The translations under genes and the position numbers were made by a program. The notes under the pieces were generated by a model, which did not search any database, had not been told where the DNA came from, and was given only the letters and a program-made list of their open reading frames with translations. A stretch of DNA of 64,000 nt from CAZKJL01 sp964553135 (GTDB lineage Bacteria > Patescibacteriota > Gracilibacteria > Peribacterales > Peribacteraceae): NCBI GenBank assembly GCA_964553135.1, contig CAZKJL010000002.1:62001-126000 (forward strand). Direction: 5' to 3'. Positions within the stretch are counted from its first letter, which is position 1. Every line of letters begins with the position of its first letter. This document shows, piece after piece, positions 59,995 to 64,000 of the stretch.

Positions 59995-62748
59995 CTACTG
60001 ACGTGACGCGTACCAGCTCGGCTTGATGACCCAGAGGAACACGGCGATGAGTGGCAAGGCCCACAGTGCGGCGTTGCTTCCGTTGAATGCCGTTTCACCC
60101 GCAATGGTGGCCAGACACACGAATGGCAGCAGTCGGTTCAGGTTGTCGATGTTCGTTCGTTGCATGCACTCGAAGTACAGCACGTACGGCAGGAACGTGA
60201 AGACGAAGGCGAACAGAATCGCCAGCAGCTCCATGTGCAAATCGACGATGGCGAGCGTGTTCACCGACGGCAAGATGAAGAGCGAGAGGATGAGCGTGAT
60301 GGCCGACAACCAGAACACGAACGCCGGGTACCGGGCGTGGATGCGAGCCTCGGTTTCCTGGTAGCGTCGGCTGATTTGCGAATACATGGAGAACCCCAGC
60401 GAGCTGCCGATGCCGGCAAGCACGCCGATCTGCGAGTAGCCCTGCACGTAGACCAGGAAGCCCGCAACGGCGGCGATCGTGATGGAGGCAAACACCATGC
60501 GTCGTCCCACCGTTCCTTCCAGCACCTGTTCGATGCAACTCGTGAGCGTGAGACCGGCCACGATGAAGATGATGTACTGCGTTGCGGGGACATATTGCAG
60601 CGCGAAGTACGACAAAATGGCCGTGCAGAAGAGCGCGATGGCGGATGCGATGAGCGAGAACTGGAACGGGCGGATGGATTTGGCTTTCACCTGCGATGCG
60701 GCGATGTGCAGTGCGTAGGTCACCGATGCCGCGCAGAAGAACGTGACGAAGCGGACGACGGTGAGGTGAAGCGCCGTGATGTCTCCGCTGAGCAGCAGGA
60801 TACGCGCCATGACGGGGTCCAGTCCCCACAGCAGGATGATGATGCCGATGAGCAGGAACGTCGCGCGGCTCTGACGAATGACCGAAAGGTGCGTGGCGCC
60901 CGCCTGCTCCAGATCTCGCTGGAACGACATCAGTTCGTGCGGTTGCATGAACACGTGCAGCGACACTTGTGCGCGGCCGCCGTGCGTGCGGTGGTAGCGG
61001 ATATCGGCCAGCGCGGCGCCGTGTTTGCGGTGGATGAGATTGATGCGATCCATGACGTCCACGGACTCCATGTCGACGGAATAGCGCACGATGGACGATG
61101 GAATTTTTTCATGCGTACGACGCTTGGGCTTGTCGAAAATGGCGCTATAGACGTCGGTGGGTTCCAGGCGTCCGTCCGCGATGCCGATGTACACCTCTTT
61201 GAGCGAGTGGTAGCCCAAGGTTTCCAAGTGGTTCTGCACCGTGCGCTCGTCGAACTCTTCGATGAAGCCGCGCTTTCTGCTGGTGAAGACTTGTTGGAGC
61301 ATGTTGCGGCCGATGGGGAGCTTGTGCTCTTCCGACTGCTTGAGCAGCGCCGAACGGATTTTTGCGGCGGCGAAACCGGTGTGGACTTGGCTCAACCATT
61401 CGCGAGACGTTGTCTCGTTCTCGGACAGGGTGAAGTCGAGCGATGCGGCGTTGATGAGCGATGCTGAAAAAGGAACGCCCTGACCGTTGATTCGAATCGA
61501 GGTGATGCGCAGGGCCCGGTCCTGAATCAGGTGAAATGCTCCGTCGAGCGCCGTGGCGTCGCCCGAGAGTTGTACCGTGGAGTCATCGGGTCCGTGAATC
61601 GTGATCGATTCGCCGAGAATGTCGCTCTTGAGCGAGTTCCAGAAATCGTTGCTGCTGCCTTCGGTATCCGTCGTCAGCGACGTCAGGCGCTCCGTCCACG
61701 GCAAGATTTCGGCGATGCGCGACATTGCTTTGAAGCACACCGTCGTCACCCCTTTCCGTGCGTACTCCTGCATCTCTTTCGTGCGGATTTTGCAGCGGAC
61801 GCGCGTGCCGTCTTGGGCGATGACGGTGGTGTGGAGTCCGCGGTAACCGTTGAGCTGCGGAGCGTTGATGAAATCTTGGAATGACAAGATTTCGCGCTTC
61901 CAGATTTGATGCAGCGCGCCGAGGATGCGATAGCACGTGTCCACATCCTGGCACGTGAAGACCGCAGTCGCCGTCGACATGCCCGTGACCACCGTGGCGC
62001 CGGCGACGCTCTGGGCCTTCAGCTGGTGCCAGGCCTTCGGCTCGAAGTGCAGCGTGGTTTTGGAAAACAGGAGTCTGTCATGCGATCGCAAACGGTCATG
62101 CATGGCGTCCACCACGGCGTTGCCGGATTGTTCGTTGGCGAGGCTGAGTTCGCTCAGCTGGGCATACAGAGAGGGTTCCAGCACGCTCAGACACAAGGCT
62201 TCCAGGTCATCTCGGATGTCTTGCATGCACAATCGGTCGGCGATTTTCACGAACACTTCCAGCGTTTCCCGCGCCAAAAGCTTCTGTCGATCGAGCGGCA
62301 AGAATTCGACGGTCTGCATGTTGTGCAGACGGTCCACGAGCTTGATGACCATGATGCGGATGTCTTGTTGCATCAGGGTGAAGATTTTGCGCAGCGTTTC
62401 GATCTGTTCGTCCAACTTGGGACTCATGGCCACGTCTTTCGAGCTGAGCTTGGTGACGCCGTCGATGAGCGAGGCCACGGATCCTCCGAACTGCGCATCA
62501 ATCTCATCGAGCGTCAGCGGCGTGTCTTCCACCGTGTCGTGCAGGAGTGCCGCGATGATGGTATCGGGATCGGCTCCGAGGCCCGTCAGCATCTGGGCCA
62601 CCGCAACCGGGTGCATGAAATACGGCTCACCCGAGCGCCTCTTCTGGTCGCCGTGCATTTTCTTTCCCAGCAAAAAAGCATGCTCCACACGTGCCAAATC
62701 CTTGGCGGGCAAGTGCCGAACATGGGTGCGGAATTCCTGCCACTGCAT
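59995..62748 (-). CDS. RelA/SpoT homologue fused to an EamA-like membrane domain
   Basis: 917 residues. The HD hydrolase domain is complete: His46 in MHPVAVA, ALLHDTVEDT (His70-Asp71) and KLVDRLHNMQT (Asp139). The synthetase region retains DVDTCYRILGALHQIW, SFQDFINAPQLNGYRGLHTT and RCKIRT, but lacks the usual G-R-x-K-x-x-Y-S-I stretch and has Cys-Lys where E-x-Q is expected before IRT, so synthesis may be lost. A TGS-like region (about 398-445), helical segment and ACT-like region (about 550-625) follow. From about 627 to the end are nine to ten membrane helices like an EamA/DMT transporter. Hydrolysis of (p)ppGpp coupled to a membrane function is inferred. Confidence 0.85.
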   Translation of the reverse strand: MQWQEFRTHVRHLPAKDLARVEHAFLLGKKMHGDQKRRSGEPYFMHPVAVAQMLTGLGADPDTIIAALLHDTVEDTPLTLDEIDAQFGGSVASLIDGVTKLSSKDVAMSPKLDEQIETLRKIFTLMQQDIRIMVIKLVDRLHNMQTVEFLPLDRQKLLARETLEVFVKIADRLCMQDIRDDLEALCLSVLEPSLYAQLSELSLANEQSGNAVVDAMHDRLRSHDRLLFSKTTLHFEPKAWHQLKAQSVAGATVVTGMSTATAVFTCQDVDTCYRILGALHQIWKREILSFQDFINAPQLNGYRGLHTTVIAQDGTRVRCKIRTKEMQEYARKGVTTVCFKAMSRIAEILPWTERLTSLTTDTEGSSNDFWNSLKSDILGESITIHGPDDSTVQLSGDATALDGAFHLIQDRALRITSIRINGQGVPFSASLINAASLDFTLSENETTSREWLSQVHTGFAAAKIRSALLKQSEEHKLPIGRNMLQQVFTSRKRGFIEEFDERTVQNHLETLGYHSLKEVYIGIADGRLEPTDVYSAIFDKPKRRTHEKIPSSIVRYSVDMESVDVMDRINLIHRKHGAALADIRYHRTHGGRAQVSLHVFMQPHELMSFQRDLEQAGATHLSVIRQSRATFLLIGIIILLWGLDPVMARILLLSGDITALHLTVVRFVTFFCAASVTYALHIAASQVKAKSIRPFQFSLIASAIALFCTAILSYFALQYVPATQYIIFIVAGLTLTSCIEQVLEGTVGRRMVFASITIAAVAGFLVYVQGYSQIGVLAGIGSSLGFSMYSQISRRYQETEARIHARYPAFVFWLSAITLILSLFILPSVNTLAIVDLHMELLAILFAFVFTFLPYVLYFECMQRTNIDNLNRLLPFVCLATIAGETAFNGSNAALWALPLIAVFLWVIKPSWYASRQ

Positions 62749-62801
62749 ACAGAAGGGGAAGTATAGAGGAGTGGCTTGCAGAAGGGAAGAGAGGCATGAC
62801 G

Positions 62802-62846
62802 GGAAACCAAGGAAACCAAAGAAACCAAGGAATCCAACGAAACCAC
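62802..62846. repeat. Five tandem copies of a 9-bp repeat
   Basis: Imperfect units of GGAAACCAA (first two exact, then AGAAACCAA, GGAATCCAA and CGAAACCAC) between the RelA/SpoT-like and Nudix genes. Confidence 0.7.
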
Positions 62847-62856
62847 ATCTTCAGGC

Positions 62857-63336
62857 TTATTTCAGGATTTCCAGCACGTATGTCTTCACATTCGAAAAGA
62901 TCTCCGTCGTCTCATTGAGCTTCGCCACCTCCTCGCGCGTGAACCACCGCATCTTGTCGCTTTCTGCCTCGGCAAGTTTCGTTGCCTGCTTCTCATCGAG
63001 CGGTTTGGCGATGAATAAAAAGTCCATGTGCTGGTGTGGCGGTTCCTTGCGTTCTTTGCTCTCGGGGATCTCTTCGAGGAGCATGGCGATGGGCTTTTTC
63101 AGCATGCGGCCTTCGTGCGTGTTCTTGCCGAAGAGGTCGGTCTGCGTATCGCCGATGATCTCCACGTCCAAATTCGTCTCTTCTTTACACTCGCGCTTCG
63201 CGGCGTCTTCGGGGGTTTCGTTGTCATCGATATGCCCGCCGGGCGGCATCCAGCGACCCAGGCGCTTGTGCCACAACAAGAGAGTCCGCTTGCGCGAATC
63301 CACGATGAACGCCGTTGCGGTGAAGTGGCGGATCAC
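62857..63336 (-). CDS. Nudix hydrolase
   Basis: 159 residues. A complete Nudix box G-x5-E-x7-R-E-x-x-E-E is present as GGHIDDNETPEDAAKRECKE then ETNLDVEI. The N-terminus HFTATAFIVDSRKRTLLLWH is typical. C-terminal half LDEKQATKLAEAESDKMRWF contains the W-F substrate-loop pattern seen in NUDIX proteins of the MutT/RppH-like set. Substrate not predictable. Confidence 0.9.
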   Translation of the reverse strand: MIRHFTATAFIVDSRKRTLLLWHKRLGRWMPPGGHIDDNETPEDAAKRECKEETNLDVEIIGDTQTDLFGKNTHEGRMLKKPIAMLLEEIPESKERKEPPHQHMDFLFIAKPLDEKQATKLAEAESDKMRWFTREEVAKLNETTEIFSNVKTYVLEILK

Positions 63337-63345
63337 GGAATCAGT

Positions 63346-63897
63346 TTAGCGCCATTTGATGCTGCAGCCGATGGCATTGGCCTCGTGGACCGGCGGCTCG
63401 TTGCCTTTGACCAGCGCAGCGATGGCATCGCGCAGATTGTGCTCGGTCACTTTGGTCGGATCTTTCCAGTTGTCGTCCACACGGCCTTTGTACCTCAGCT
63501 TGCGTGCGGAATCGAACACGAAGCAGTGCGGGGTGCAGAGGGCCCCAAAGGCTTTTGCCACTTCCTGGGATTCGTCATAACAGTACGGAAACGGAAACGC
63601 TTTTTCTTCGTGGCGCTTCTTCATCGCCGGGAACGAATCCTCGGGGTAATTCGTGGCATCGTTGCTGCTGATGAGGACAAACTGCGCGCCTTCTTGGTCG
63701 AATTTTTCGGCCAGTTTGATGAATCTGTCCTCGCACGCGATGGCGTACGGACAATGGTTGCAGGTGAAGACCACCACGAGCACGGGGTCGTGGATCATCG
63801 CTCCGTTCACGGTCATGCCGTCGGTGGCCGGCAGCGAGAAATGCGGCATCTTGTCGCCGATCTTCAGCGCCTTGGAATTGTCGTTGATGAGGACCAT
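63346..63897 (-). CDS. Thioredoxin-fold protein (peroxiredoxin-like, CNHC motif)
   Basis: 183 residues. Begins MVLINDNSKALKIGDKMPHF and has the redox motif FTCNHCPYA with DPVLVVVF before it, then FVLISSNDATNYPEDSFPAM and CTPHCFVFDSARKLRYKGRV with the cis-Pro region. This is the AhpC/TSA-like thioredoxin family with a C-x-x-C active site. No signal peptide, so cytoplasmic. Likely reduces peroxides or disulfides; partner unknown. Confidence 0.88.
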   Translation of the reverse strand: MVLINDNSKALKIGDKMPHFSLPATDGMTVNGAMIHDPVLVVVFTCNHCPYAIACEDRFIKLAEKFDQEGAQFVLISSNDATNYPEDSFPAMKKRHEEKAFPFPYCYDESQEVAKAFGALCTPHCFVFDSARKLRYKGRVDDNWKDPTKVTEHNLRDAIAALVKGNEPPVHEANAIGCSIKWR

Positions 63898-63978
63898 ACG
63901 GATGGGGGAGGGTGAATGCAGTATATCTCACTTATGAGACGAATATTTCACCGCGTCATGACACCGTTGCCCTGAGCA

Positions 63979-64000
63979 CAAAAAAACCGAGGCCGTGCCA
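63979..64000 (-). terminator. Partial minus-strand terminator at the window edge
   Basis: On the minus strand GGCCTCGG is followed by T7 (63988-63980). The 5' arm of the stem would lie beyond 64000, so a gene reading into the window from the right probably ends here. Confidence 0.35.

Overview
The window looks like a chromosomal segment of a Candidate Phyla Radiation (Patescibacteria) bacterium, most plausibly from the Peregrinibacteria/Peribacteria side. That placement is inference. It rests on a GC-rich core with many unrecognised small secreted or membrane proteins, a stripped-down alanyl-tRNA synthetase, a short ATP synthase delta subunit, giant DUF11 surface proteins, and a CPR-style serine-recombinase element. 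TGA is used as a stop codon (for example the TGATG overlap of atpD and atpC), so the code is standard and the recoded Gracilibacteria/Absconditabacteria are excluded. A 100-N gap at 18551-18650 shows this is a draft, probably metagenomic, assembly.

Layout. 1-604: N-terminal part of a THUMP-type RNA methyltransferase (minus strand). 800-7541: an F-type ATP synthase operon in permuted order (beta, epsilon, AtpZ-like, a, c, b, delta, alpha, gamma), followed by a DedA protein. 8195-12179: two envelope proteins and glutamate dehydrogenase. 12180-12967: a gene-free stretch with hairpins, a bidirectional terminator and possibly an unidentified structured RNA. 12968-16658: truncated AlaRS and an ECF sigma/DUF5667 membrane-protein pair. 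16745-26424: a small and a giant (7.1 kb) surface protein plus a VanW protein. 26421-34087: FTR1 permease, sensor kinase with an EF-hand loop, a frameshifted gene, an SLH-anchored esterase and a second ECF sigma/anti-sigma pair. 34197-44070: YbjQ-like, YidD, DoxX, GT-C glycosyltransferase, DUF3048 lipoprotein, a Tat-exported protein, histidine phosphatase, YdeI, NTF2-like, VOC and TspO proteins, and two tiny genes not obvious from length alone.

The most distinctive region is 44092-51606, an AT-richer element of about 7.5 kb bounded by a 14-bp direct repeat and inserted exactly at the 3' end of the tmRNA gene (ssrA, 51594-51997, minus). It carries a helicase-nuclease-like protein that may be a defence gene, an XRE regulator with a palindromic operator, a Rep/relaxase-like protein next to nested inverted repeats, and a serine recombinase. 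The recombinase reading frame runs through the attachment site into the antisense strand of ssrA.

Beyond the element lie two remarkable domain architectures. IleRS (52543-56811) carries two histidine-phosphatase domains inserted in its catalytic core. A RelA/SpoT homologue (59995-62748) is fused to a C-terminal EamA-like multi-pass membrane domain. The right end holds an M20 peptidase, two unknown proteins, a Nudix hydrolase and a thioredoxin-fold protein.
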